Assembly: GCA_937967765.1 (NCBI GenBank) | Contig: CALCML010000033.1 | Location: 1 to 8,948 of the forward strand | Direction of reading: 5' to 3' | DNA: 8,948 nt | Source: an uncultured Carnobacterium sp. | GTDB taxonomy: Bacteria; Bacillota; Bacilli; Lactobacillales; Aerococcaceae | Shown here: piece after piece, positions 1-5,700 of the stretch | How the letters are laid out: every line of letters starts with the position of its first letter | Position numbering within the stretch: position 1 is the stretch's first letter | Made by a program: the position numbers and the translations under genes | Notes under the pieces: generated by a model | Told to the model about the DNA's origin: nothing | What the model saw: the letters and a program-made list of their open reading frames with translations, nothing else | Databases searched by the model: none

Positions 1-461
1 GGTGGCAATGGCATTTCACCAAGAGATTCCAACACTTCTAGGAATACTCCTTCGTAAGAAAACTCAATGATACGTCCACCTTGTTCTAATTCTTCGACAA
101 CTGTCGCCTTGAGTCTACCATCTCCAAAAGAAACAACACTACCCACTTTCATCCGTTTGGCAGGTTTCACAAGCGTTTCCCACTTGTCGCCTTCTGTATT
201 TGTTAATAGGAGGACCTCTATATGAGCCCCTGTTTCTTCTTTCGTTCCATAAAGACGTGCTGGCAATACACGCGTGTTATTGACAACAAGTGTATCTCCT
301 TCTTCTAATTCATCTAGTAAATCAGAAAAATGTTTATCTTCAATGGTATGTGTTGTTTTATCCACCACTAATAAACGTGAAGACGTACGGTCTTTCAATG
401 GTGTTTGAGCGATTAATTCTTCGGGTAAATCGAAGTCAAAATCTTTCGTTGTATAGTTCAT
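1..461 (-). CDS. queA: S-adenosylmethionine:tRNA ribosyltransferase-isomerase QueA (N-terminal part, runs off the window)
   Basis: QueA transfers and isomerises the ribosyl part of S-adenosylmethionine onto 7-aminomethyl-7-deazaguanine in tRNA, making epoxyqueuosine at the wobble position of GUN-anticodon tRNAs. Only the first 153 codons are inside the window. I translated the minus strand from an ATG at 459-461: it begins [19 protein letters not shown] and carries the family-typical runs [29 protein letters not shown] and [12 protein letters not shown] ribosome binding site, AAAGGAAC, sits just upstream of the ATG. The start lies 14 bp after the ruvB stop on the same strand, so queA is very probably the third gene of a ruvA-ruvB-queA operon, an order common in Firmicutes. 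The reading frame is intact as far as it can be seen; the C-terminal half lies beyond position 1. Confidence 0.95.
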   Translation of the reverse strand, partial: MNYTTKDFDFDLPEELIAQTPLKDRTSSRLLVVDKTTHTIEDKHFSDLLDELEEGDTLVVNNTRVLPARLYGTKEETGAHIEVLLLTNTEGDKWETLVKPAKRMKVGSVVSFGDGRLKATVVEELEQGGRIIEFSYEGVFLEVLESLGEMPLP

Positions 462-475
462 TTCTAGTTCCTTTC

Positions 476-1483
476 TTACGATAAAGGATATAAGCGCCCT
501 AAGTGAGCATATCCTTCTGGCGTCACCACACGACCGCGTGATGTCCGTTTTAAAAATCCAATTTGTAATAAATATGGTTCATACATATCTTCGATAGTTT
601 CCGCATCTTCTGAAATATTCGCCGCAATCGCACCAAGTCCAACTGGTCCACCGTCGTATAAATCAATCATCGCCGTTAACAATTTACGGTCAATATGATC
701 CAATCCTTTAGCGTCTACTCGCAAGACTTTTAGAGCTTGCTGCGTAATTTCTTTTGAAATCATGCCTTCTTCGTATACTTGAGAAAAGTCACGTACACGT
801 TTCAAGAGACGATTCGCAATACGCGGTGTTCCACGAGAACGAAGCGCAATCTCAAGAGCGGCTTCCTCTTTAATTTCACTATCAAAAACATTCGCACTAC
901 GTTTAACAATCTCAGCTAGAGATGCCTCATCGTAATACTCCATATGTTCCACAATCCCGAAACGGTCACGAAGCGGTGCAGAAAGTGCCCCTGCACGAGT
1001 CGTCGCACCAATCAAAGTGAACGGTGGCAATGGGAAATGTACCGGATGCGCTGTTGGCCCTTGTCCGACCACGATATCCACGAAGAAATCTTCCATCGCA
1101 GAATACAGCATCTCTTCCACAACACGTGGCAAACGGTGAATCTCGTCGATAAATAAGACATCCCCTGCTTGTAAGTCGTTTAAGAGCGCCACTAAGTCTC
1201 CTGGACGTTCAATGGCTGGTCCACTTGTCGTCTTAATGCCGACTTCTAATTCGTTGGCAATGACCATCGCAAGCGTCGTTTTCCCAAGTCCTGGAGGTCC
1301 GTATAGTAACACGTGATCCAAGGCTTCAGAACGACTGCGAGCCGCTTGAATATAGACGGCAAGCTCTTCTTTTACTTTTTGTTGACCGATATACTGTTGT
1401 AACGTCTGTGGACGCAATGATAATTCGTCTTGTACTTCCCCTTCGTCAAGCGGGTTTTGGTCAATAAAACGTTCTTCCTCCAC
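476..1483 (-). CDS. ruvB: Holliday junction branch migration ATPase RuvB
   Basis: RuvB is the hexameric AAA+ motor that, with RuvA, drives branch migration of Holliday junctions in recombinational repair. The 335-residue product has the full family architecture. The Walker A motif GPPGLGKTT is near residues 62-70, Walker B with the DEIH box at about 108-116, sensor I GATTRAG at 159-165, the LRDRFG arginine-finger region at 171-176, sensor [11 protein letters not shown] at 217-225, and a C-terminal winged helix including [16 protein letters not shown] and ending RLYPLS. The length is normal for the family. The start is GTG (1481-1483), placed by a GGAGG about 7 nt upstream inside the 12-bp gap after ruvA. 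That spacing implies translation following on from ruvA on one mRNA. No damage or unusual residue is visible. Confidence 0.98.
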   Translation of the reverse strand: MEEERFIDQNPLDEGEVQDELSLRPQTLQQYIGQQKVKEELAVYIQAARSRSEALDHVLLYGPPGLGKTTLAMVIANELEVGIKTTSGPAIERPGDLVALLNDLQAGDVLFIDEIHRLPRVVEEMLYSAMEDFFVDIVVGQGPTAHPVHFPLPPFTLIGATTRAGALSAPLRDRFGIVEHMEYYDEASLAEIVKRSANVFDSEIKEEAALEIALRSRGTPRIANRLLKRVRDFSQVYEEGMISKEITQQALKVLRVDAKGLDHIDRKLLTAMIDLYDGGPVGLGAIAANISEDAETIEDMYEPYLLQIGFLKRTSRGRVVTPEGYAHLGRLYPLS

Positions 1484-1495
1484 GATAATCCTCCA

Positions 1496-2083
1496 TTATT
1501 TCATTAATAGTTTAAAGGCTACTTTTAATGCCTCTTGCGTCGTACTTGGAGCAGCTGCTTCAAGCGACTTCCAAATCTTTGTAATTTCTTTTGCAGAATA
1601 ACCAAGGCCAAGTAAGGCTTCTTTTGCTTCTTCAAGTGTTGCTTGGTTTGTTGAAACAACAGCTTTCGTCGTTTCTTCTGGGACAGCTTCAAACTTCCCT
1701 TTCAAGTCCAAAATAATTTGTTGTGCTGTTTTCTTTCCAACACCAGGGAATTTCGTTAAATAAGTGACATTGCCACTTTCTACAGCGTTCACGAATCCTT
1801 CTGTATCGTCATTGGCTAAAATACTCATCGCACTCTTTGGCCCGATACCAGAAACGCTAATTAAACGTTGGAATAATTCACGTTCTTCGCTTGAAATAAA
1901 TCCGTATAACGTAATTGAATCTTCACGAACGACTTGTTGCACTAATACTTTAATTTGTTTCTTCAGAGAATCTTGTAGGCGGTATGGGTTGGCAAATACC
2001 ACTTGATACCCTACGCCATGCACATCGACAACAATCGCTGTTGGTAAGATATGCGCTAACTCTCCATTTAAATATTCATACAT
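1496..2083 (-). CDS. ruvA: Holliday junction DNA-binding protein RuvA
   Basis: RuvA binds the four-way junction as a tetramer and loads RuvB rings on opposite arms. The 195-residue protein matches the family in length and order of domains. It has an N-terminal OB fold (about 1-62, starting MYEYLNGEL, with DVHGVGYQV and ITLYGF), a middle domain with two helix-hairpin-helix motifs (SGIGPK at 78-83 and PGVGKKTA at 113-120), an acidic/Thr-rich linker around 132-148, and a C-terminal three-helix domain with EEAKEALLGLGYS that contacts RuvB. The ATG at 2081-2083 is preceded by AAAGGAGC. It is the first gene of the minus-strand ruvA-ruvB-queA unit, with a promoter recognisable about 35 bp upstream of the start codon. 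Confidence 0.98.
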   Translation of the reverse strand: MYEYLNGELAHILPTAIVVDVHGVGYQVVFANPYRLQDSLKKQIKVLVQQVVREDSITLYGFISSEERELFQRLISVSGIGPKSAMSILANDDTEGFVNAVESGNVTYLTKFPGVGKKTAQQIILDLKGKFEAVPEETTKAVVSTNQATLEEAKEALLGLGYSAKEITKIWKSLEAAAPSTTQEALKVAFKLLMK

Positions 2084-2116
2084 GAATGATGCTCCTTTTT
2101 TGTCTATATCAGAACA

Positions 2117-2146
2117 ATTTTAGCATAACAGGAAGGTCTAGGGCAA
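2117..2146 (-). promoter_or_regulatory. Promoter of the ruvA-ruvB-queA operon
   Basis: Read on the minus strand, TTGCCC (2141-2146) and TAAAAT (2117-2122) are separated by 18 bp. TG lies one base upstream of the -10 hexamer, giving an extended -10 (TGCTAAAAT). Transcription would start around 2110, about 25 nt before the ruvA ATG. This is a sequence match only; the hexamers are good but not consensus. Confidence 0.55.
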
Positions 2147-2157
2147 ATGTCTGTTCG
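2144..2157 (-). promoter_or_regulatory. Candidate LexA/DinR box at the ruvAB promoter
   Basis: The minus strand reads CGAACAGACATTTG. Against the Bacillus-type DinR/LexA consensus CGAACRNRYGTTYC this agrees at 12 of 14 positions. The upstream half-site CGAAC is perfect and the other half is degenerate (ATTTG instead of GTTYC). It overlaps the -35 hexamer, the right place for SOS repression. ruvAB belongs to the LexA regulon in Bacillus subtilis, so control is plausible here. The weak second half-site keeps confidence low. Confidence 0.3.
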
Positions 2158-2167
2158 CATATTGTTC

Positions 2168-2202
2168 AAAAAAGCAGCCCCTTTTCAAAAGAGACTGCTT
2201 TT
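2168..2202 (-). terminator. Rho-independent terminator of the flavin reductase gene
   Basis: On the minus strand the 8-bp stem AAAAGCAG/CTGCTTTT (2195-2202 with 2170-2177) encloses an inner CTTTT/AAAAG pairing and is followed directly by a run of T residues (the A tract at 2168-2173 on the plus strand). It lies about 25 bp past the stop of the FMN reductase gene and upstream of the ruvAB promoter, so it separates the two units. Confidence 0.8.
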
Positions 2203-2225
2203 AAAAGTTAAGTTTTTAGTTTTCA

Positions 2226-2765
2226 TTATGCATTTAATAATGCTTCTGCTTGTTTTTCAAGGCCTGCTACTACTTCTTCATCTAAAGTAACAACGCCTGT
2301 TCCCCAAGCTTCAGGGTTAATTTTAGCGCCAGTGAATTCGCCTACTACTTGCATACGGATGAATGGTAATAACGCGTTATAAGCTGCAAATAATGGTTCG
2401 TGTCCTGCATTTGCCATTGCTGATACAGTTACAACTTTATCTTGTAAAATAGATGGTCCATGTGTATCTGATAAATCTAACGCACGGCTCATCCAGTCTA
2501 ATAAGTTCTTCACTGTTCCAGGAATTGCAAAGTTATACGCTGGTGAGAAGATCCATACTGCATCTGCTTTACCGAATGCATCTCGTGCTGCTTGTACTTC
2601 AGGTAATACTGGAGTTTCTAAGTCTTGGTTCATTAATGGAAGGTTTGAGTAATCTAAGTAAGTGACAGTTGCTTTTCCTTCTAAAATACGTTCTGCTTTT
2701 TCTGCCATTTGGTGGTTGAAGCTACCTTTACGTAAGCTACCTACTACAAATAAAATGTTTTTCAT
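2226..2765 (-). CDS. NADPH-dependent FMN reductase family flavoprotein
   Basis: The 179-residue protein has a flavodoxin-like fold of the NADPH-dependent FMN reductase family (Pfam FMN_red type), which includes FMN reductases, azoreductases and quinone reductases. The first strand MKNILFVVGS is followed by the phosphate-binding loop GSLRKGSFN (residues 9-17). The second flavin-contacting motif, SPAYNFAIPGTVKNLLDW (74-91), is diagnostic. No signal peptide or membrane segment is visible, so it should be cytosolic. The start ATG (2763-2765) follows GAGGAAAA. It is a monocistronic unit with its own promoter and terminator, so the neighbours give no hint of the substrate. The physiological electron acceptor cannot be inferred from sequence. 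Confidence 0.88.
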   Translation of the reverse strand: MKNILFVVGSLRKGSFNHQMAEKAERILEGKATVTYLDYSNLPLMNQDLETPVLPEVQAARDAFGKADAVWIFSPAYNFAIPGTVKNLLDWMSRALDLSDTHGPSILQDKVVTVSAMANAGHEPLFAAYNALLPFIRMQVVGEFTGAKINPEAWGTGVVTLDEEVVAGLEKQAEALLNA

Positions 2766-2832
2766 ATTCTTTTCCTCTTTTCGTGAATGGCTTGACCAAG
2801 AAAGTTGTGTCTTCTCTCTTGGGATTGAAATA

Positions 2833-2861
2833 AGATTATCATCACTTAAACGTTAAAGCAA
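2833..2861 (-). promoter_or_regulatory. Promoter of the flavin reductase gene
   Basis: The minus strand has TTGCTT (2856-2861), a 17-bp spacer and TAATCT (2833-2838), with an extended -10 TG (TGATAATCT). The start point would be near 2826, leaving a leader of about 60 nt before the ATG at 2765. Spacing is ideal and both hexamers match consensus at 4 of 6 positions. Confidence 0.6.
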
Positions 2862-3081
2862 TTTATCTGCTTAGAAAAAAATTTTCCCGTTTTTAAAATG
2901 AAAAACTTCTAGAAACGCTGATGTCATGGTGTTTTAAAATAAAAATGAAAAATATCATTATAATGTATACGTTATAATGATAAAAAATTTTTCTACGGCT
3001 TTTTTATATGATTAGCAGGGAAATTTATTGATTTTATTGTGACCCTAATATCGATTTTACTTTCAAATTAGAATATTCTAG
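2862..3081. other. AT-rich divergent intergenic region without a gene
   Basis: This is the middle of a 405-bp gap between two divergent genes. It is very AT-rich with many A and T tracts. On both strands I find only very short open frames without ribosome binding sites. It contains the 30-bp palindrome at 2953-2982 and the 12-bp perfect palindrome at 3069-3080, described separately. Nothing else recognisable was seen. Confidence 0.6.
2953..2982. repeat. 30-bp near-perfect palindrome (candidate operator)
   Basis: Fourteen of fifteen base pairs are complementary around a centre between 2967 and 2968; the one exception is T2964 against G2971. The outer arms are TATCATTATAA and TTATAATGATA, and the centre reads TGTATACG. 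TATAAT occurs at 2959-2964 and 2973-2978 on the plus strand, and ATTATA makes a further -10-like box on the minus strand. I found no matching -35 boxes. It lies about 190 bp from the start codons on either side. Its length and symmetry suit a dimeric repressor site (TetR-like or similar) or a cruciform, but no regulator gene is adjacent. Confidence 0.5.
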
Positions 3082-3111
3082 TTTCTTTTTGTGAAACCCT
3101 TAATTTATACT
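3082..3111 (+). promoter_or_regulatory. Candidate promoter of the PspC gene
   Basis: The -10 box TATACT (3106-3111) matches consensus at 5 of 6 positions. The best -35 is a weak TTTCTT (3082-3087) with an 18-bp spacer. A perfect 12-bp palindrome, TAGAATATTCTA (3069-3080), ends 1 bp upstream of the -35. The weak -35 and adjoining palindromes fit a regulated promoter, which is inference. Confidence 0.4.
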
Positions 3112-3121
3112 ATTTTTTATA

Positions 3122-3137
3122 TGTAACATATGCTACA
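3122..3137. promoter_or_regulatory. Imperfect 16-bp palindrome downstream of the PspC promoter (candidate operator)
   Basis: TGTAACATATGCTACA is self-complementary at 7 of 8 base pairs. It falls at about +4 to +19 relative to the start point predicted from the TATACT -10 box, where a bound repressor would block initiation or clearance. A further small inverted repeat, TCGAT-N8-ATCGA (3139-3156), lies between it and the ribosome binding site. No regulator is identified. Confidence 0.35.
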
Positions 3138-3170
3138 GTCGATATATAAACATCGATAAGGAGTGTTCTT

Positions 3171-3359
3171 ATGTCAGAAAAACGTTTAACACGTAAAGTA
3201 AATGAAAAGAAAATTGCTGGAGTATGTGCTGGTGTAGCAGATTACTTTGGACTAGACGTAGCAATGGTTCGTCTTGGATGGGCTCTTTCATTCTTATTAG
3301 CTGGTGCTGGTGGATTCTTATACGCACTATTATGGTTCTTATTACCAGAAGCTGAATAA
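3171..3359 (+). CDS. Stand-alone PspC-domain membrane protein
   Basis: The 62-residue product is essentially one PspC domain (Pfam PspC type). An N-terminal basic stretch, MSEKRLTRKVNEKKI, is followed by AGVCAGVADYFGLDV (16-30), the family signature, and one hydrophobic segment at about 34-57 ending WFLLPEAE. PspC proteins are inner-membrane sensors or effectors of envelope stress in proteobacteria; small single-domain versions are widespread in Firmicutes, usually of unknown role. The start ATG is supported by AAGGAG at 3158-3163. The gene is alone between its promoter and a strong terminator, with no liaF-, liaR- or liaS-like partner in the window. The domain call is secure; the function is open. 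Confidence 0.88.
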   Translation: MSEKRLTRKVNEKKIAGVCAGVADYFGLDVAMVRLGWALSFLLAGAGGFLYALLWFLLPEAE

Positions 3360-3369
3360 TATTAAATGT

Positions 3370-3393
3370 GCAGGCAGAGATGCCTGCTTTTTT
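3370..3393 (+). terminator. Rho-independent terminator of the PspC gene
   Basis: A perfect 7-bp GC-rich stem, GCAGGCA (3370-3376) and TGCCTGC (3381-3387), with a GAGA loop, is followed at once by six T residues. It begins 10 bp after the PspC stop codon. Confidence 0.93.
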
Positions 3394-3411
3394 GTGCTCT
3401 ATATAAAGTAA

Positions 3412-3438
3412 AAAACGACTCACACTGTGAGTCGTTTT
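3412..3438. terminator. Bidirectional terminator-like hairpin, first of a look-alike pair
   Basis: AAAACGACTCACA and TGTGAGTCGTTTT form a perfect 13-bp stem around a single C, effectively a smaller loop in RNA. On the minus strand it ends in six T residues, so it would best stop minus-strand transcription coming from the pta side. It resembles the hairpin at 3566-3594 (core GACTCRCACTGYGAGTC) 154 bp away. Confidence 0.6.
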
Positions 3439-3563
3439 CGTGTAGTTGAGTTCGCCATCGCAGAAATCGCGAAGTCTCACACCGCACAGTAGCTTATTGA
3501 CGTTCTCTTCATCACTCGCGATTCGAGAACATCTAATAAGCTCTGTGGGGGAAAGACTACGAA
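3437..3563. ncRNA. Highly structured element between two look-alike hairpins (candidate RNA or small repeat)
   Basis: No credible open frame lies here, but several nested helices can be drawn. An outer closing helix joins TTCG (3437-3440) and TAGT (3443-3446) with ACTACGAA (3556-3563). A small hairpin is TTCGC (3451-3455) with GCGAA (3469-3473). A long hairpin has CACAG (3485-3489) with CTGTG (3543-3547), AGCTTATT (3491-3498) with AATAAGCT (3535-3542), and GTTCTC (3502-3507) with GAGAAC (3525-3530). The long arm alone has 19 Watson-Crick pairs. The helices are seen in the sequence. Whether it is transcribed, and on which strand, is unknown. It could be a structured RNA or a dispersed non-coding repeat unit. 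Confidence 0.35.
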
Positions 3564-3565
3564 GC

Positions 3566-3594
3566 AAAAATGACTCGCACTGCGAGTCATTTTT
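3566..3594. terminator. Bidirectional terminator, probable end of the pta transcript
   Basis: AAAAATGACTCGCA (3566-3579) and TGCGAGTCATTTTT (3581-3594) form a perfect 14-bp stem with T tracts on both strands. On the minus strand it is the first strong terminator reached after the pta stop codon at 3731, which would give pta an approximately 135-nt structured 3' UTR. Confidence 0.75.
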
Positions 3595-3599
3595 TGTCT

Positions 3600-3730
3600 T
3601 CTGTCTTTCTCTTGAAATCGGGCTCCAAAGTGCAAAAGCTCAAGCCTTTCTCACTTTGTCCGCACGACTATACTAGTCGTTTACGGCAAAGTTCGAACCG
3701 TCATCGCTTTTGAGCGCACTTTGTCGCACC
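3600..3730 (-). other. Structured 3' UTR region of pta
   Basis: No gene is visible in this stretch. It holds three consecutive stem-loops: CAAAGT (3687-3692) with ACTTTG (3718-3723) enclosing a CGCT/AGCG hairpin; ACGACTA (3664-3670) with TAGTCGT (3674-3680); and CAAAGTG (3626-3632) with CACTTTG (3652-3658) enclosing a GC-containing hairpin. A short motif recurs on the plus strand: CACTTTGTCCGCAC (3652-3665) and CACTTTGTCGCAC (3718-3730). This suggests an internally duplicated repeat. Because pta is transcribed toward it and the first strong terminator lies beyond, it is probably present in the pta mRNA. Confidence 0.4.
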
Positions 3731-4720
3731 TTAGTTTTCCATTAAAGCCTGATTAGCAGTAATGATTGCTAATTTGTAGACGTCTTCTTCGTTACATCCA
3801 CGTGATAAGTCAGAGATTGGTTTGTTTAATCCTTGTAAGATTGGTCCGATTGCTTCGAAGTTACCGAAACGTTGTGCAATTTTGTATCCGATGTTTCCTG
3901 ATTGGATTTCTGGGAATACGAATACTGTTGCTTGTCCAGCTACTGGTGAGTCTGGAGCTTTTTGTTTACCAACGCTTGGTACGAATGCAGCATCGAATTG
4001 TAATTCTCCGTCGATGTTGTAGTTTGGAGCTAATTCTTGAGCAATTTTAGTTGCTTCAGCTACTTTTAATGCTTCTTCAGATTTAGCAGAACCTTTTGTT
4101 GAGAAACTTAACATTGCAACGTTTGGTTCGATACCGAATAATTCAGCTGTTTTAGCAGATTCAACTGCGATTTCAGCTAATTCTTGTGCGTTAGGGTTGA
4201 TGTTGATTGCGCAGTCTGAGAATAAGTATTTCTTAGATTTGTCGCTGTTGATCATGATGAACGCACCACTTGTACGAGATACTCCTGGTTTTGTTTTGAT
4301 GATTTGTAATGCTGGACGTACAGTGTCCCCTGTTGAGTGAACCGCACCAGATACTAATCCGTCTGCTAATCCCATGTATACCATCATTGTTCCGAAGTAA
4401 GTTACGTCACGTAATAATTTTTGAGCGTCTTCTTCAGATACTTTACCTTTACGACGTTCTACAAAGCTTGCAACCATTTCTGCATATTTATCGTCTGCAT
4501 AAGTTTCAGGATCGATAATTTCTAAATGAGAAATGTTAAATCCACGAGCGTTTGCTACTTCGTTAATTTGGTCTACATTTCCAAGTAAGATTGGTTTGCA
4601 AAGTCCATCTGCTAATAAACGAACAGCTGCACCAATAATTCTTGGTTCATCTCCTTCTGGAAATACGATTTTAACGTCTTTCCCTTTCACTTTAAGTGAT
4701 AATTCTTCAAATAATTCCAC
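3731..4720 (-). CDS. pta: Phosphate acetyltransferase Pta
   Basis: Pta interconverts acetyl-CoA plus phosphate with acetyl phosphate plus CoA. With acetate kinase (not in the window) it forms the ATP-yielding acetate pathway. The 329-residue length is that of the short, single-domain Gram-positive Pta. Family runs include IVFPEGDEPRIIGAA (18-32), YFGTMMVYMGLADGLVSGAV (108-127), HSTGDTVRPALQIIKT (128-143), the SRTSGAF segment (148-154), MLSFSTKGSAKS (203-214) and the C-terminal GCNEEDVYKLAIITANQA. The start is GTG (4718-4720), chosen because an ideal GGAGGG lies about 6-7 nt upstream. The gene stands alone and is divergent from the ThrE-type operon, sharing a 209-bp intergenic region with it. 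No CcpA-type cre site was found by eye. Confidence 0.97.
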   Translation of the reverse strand: MELFEELSLKVKGKDVKIVFPEGDEPRIIGAAVRLLADGLCKPILLGNVDQINEVANARGFNISHLEIIDPETYADDKYAEMVASFVERRKGKVSEEDAQKLLRDVTYFGTMMVYMGLADGLVSGAVHSTGDTVRPALQIIKTKPGVSRTSGAFIMINSDKSKKYLFSDCAININPNAQELAEIAVESAKTAELFGIEPNVAMLSFSTKGSAKSEEALKVAEATKIAQELAPNYNIDGELQFDAAFVPSVGKQKAPDSPVAGQATVFVFPEIQSGNIGYKIAQRFGNFEAIGPILQGLNKPISDLSRGCNEEDVYKLAIITANQALMEN

Positions 4721-4749
4721 GGATATCCCTCCAAAAATTTGTTATCTTA

Positions 4750-4779
4750 ATAATACACTAAATACTTTTAAAAAAACAG
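4750..4779 (-). promoter_or_regulatory. Weak candidate promoter of pta
   Basis: The best -10 on the minus strand is TATTAT (4750-4755), preceded by TG. The hexamer 18 bp upstream, CTGTTT, is a poor -35. It overlaps one of the AGTACA motifs of this intergenic region (4776-4783), as expected if an activator or repressor acts here. Offered with low confidence. Confidence 0.3.
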
Positions 4780-4810
4780 TACAATGTTAAAACAATCATC
4801 AAAAAAACAG

Positions 4811-4846
4811 CTGTACTAATTTGTAAGCAATATGAAAATAGTACAG
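4811..4846. repeat. Inverted repeat CTGTACTA-N20-TAGTACAG in the pta/ThrE intergenic region
   Basis: CTGTACTA (4811-4818) and TAGTACAG (4839-4846) are perfect 8-bp inverted copies spaced by 20 bp. A third related copy, ACAGTACA, is at 4776-4783. The cluster lies between the divergent pta and ThrE-type promoters, a natural place for a shared regulatory protein. The protein is not identifiable from this window. Confidence 0.35.
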
Positions 4847-4869
4847 TTTCATTTCATAAAAATTTCTAC

Positions 4870-4898
4870 TTAGCAAAACACCGCTAGTATGCTATACT
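4870..4898 (+). promoter_or_regulatory. Promoter of the ThrE-type operon
   Basis: TTAGCA (4870-4875), a 17-bp spacer and TATACT (4893-4898) with an extended -10 TG (TGCTATACT). The predicted start near 4905 leaves a short leader carrying AAGGAGG at 4915-4921. Confidence 0.65.
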
Positions 4899-4929
4899 TA
4901 GAGAGTATTTTAGTAAGGAGGAAGGCTTT

Positions 4930-5700
4930 GTGCGATCATATGCAAAAAAATTAATGGATACCGCTATTCTGGCTGGTCAAATCATGCTCGAATGCAATGC
5001 GGAATCGTATCGTGTGGAAGAAACGATGAACTATATTCTCTCCACTTCAAACTTTGAAACTTGCGAAGCCTTCGCAATGGCGACTGGAATCTTTGCAACG
5101 CTTGATGATGACTGCATCGATTCTATTACAGAAATTCGTCGTGTTCCAAATCGCGATACAAACTTGAACCGAATTTACAAGGTCAATACGATTTCTCGTC
5201 AACTTGTAACAAAAGAAATTGACCTTGATACGGCTTATCAACGATTACAAGATTTAAAAGAATCCGAATATCCACAGTGGCTAAAAGATTTAGGCCTCAT
5301 TCTGATGTGTGGGTTCTACGCTGCTCTATTTGGAGCAACGCCAATTGAACTCGTCATTGCATCAGTAGCAGCGATTATCATGCCATTTATTTATAAGTTA
5401 GATCCGAAATTAAAATTAGGAACATTCGTGTTGAACCTCATCTCGATTATTCCAGCGATTGTCATTATTATTTTAATTCAAAAACATTTCGTTCCTGACG
5501 CTCGAATCGGCATCTCCATTGTAGGATTAATCATGCCGGCCGTTCCTGGAACCGCCATAACAAATGCCATTCGCGATACATTACGCGGAGACTACAACTC
5601 AGGAGCAGCTCGGGCAATTGAAGCGTTTGTGACGGCTCTTTCCGTCGCTATTGCTGTTGCTTTGGGACTCGTGTTAGCAGGAGGTGCAAACCCCTTATGA
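4930..5700 (+). CDS. Threonine/serine exporter family protein, large (N-terminal-type) subunit
   Basis: The 256-residue protein belongs to the ThrE N-terminal domain family (formerly DUF1212; the half represented by YjjP in enterobacteria). Members are inner-membrane proteins linked to export of threonine, serine or small organic acids. A cytosolic N-terminal region of about 115 residues has ECNAESYRVEETM (21-33) and YKVNTISRQL (83-92). It is followed by about five hydrophobic segments (roughly 119-135, 137-155, 163-184, 192-208, 230-252). The signature PAVPGTAITNAIRD (203-216) precedes a GDYNSGAARAIEA run. The start is GTG (4930-4932), placed 8 nt after AAGGAGG. Its stop overlaps the start of the next gene, which encodes the matching second half. 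The family call is firm; the substrate is not determinable. Confidence 0.9.
   Translation: MRSYAKKLMDTAILAGQIMLECNAESYRVEETMNYILSTSNFETCEAFAMATGIFATLDDDCIDSITEIRRVPNRDTNLNRIYKVNTISRQLVTKEIDLDTAYQRLQDLKESEYPQWLKDLGLILMCGFYAALFGATPIELVIASVAAIIMPFIYKLDPKLKLGTFVLNLISIIPAIVIIILIQKHFVPDARIGISIVGLIMPAVPGTAITNAIRDTLRGDYNSGAARAIEAFVTALSVAIAVALGLVLAGGANPL

Noticed and set aside
3169..3567. 132-codon open frame on the minus strand
   Set aside because: It runs antisense through the PspC gene, its terminator and the structured element, has no ribosome binding site, and the peptide shows no family resemblance. The PspC gene on the other strand is clearly the real one.
3446..3676. 76-codon open frame on the plus strand
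   Set aside because: It crosses a strong terminator hairpin and several stem-loops, lacks a ribosome binding site, and its composition (Ser/Leu-rich) is that of a chance frame in structured repeat DNA.
4721..4870. CcpA cre site or Rex box upstream of pta
   Set aside because: Neither a WTGNAANCGNWNNCW-like nor a TTGTGAA-N4-TTCACAA-like sequence is present; TGAAA...TTTCA at 4833-4851 lacks the central CG of a cre.
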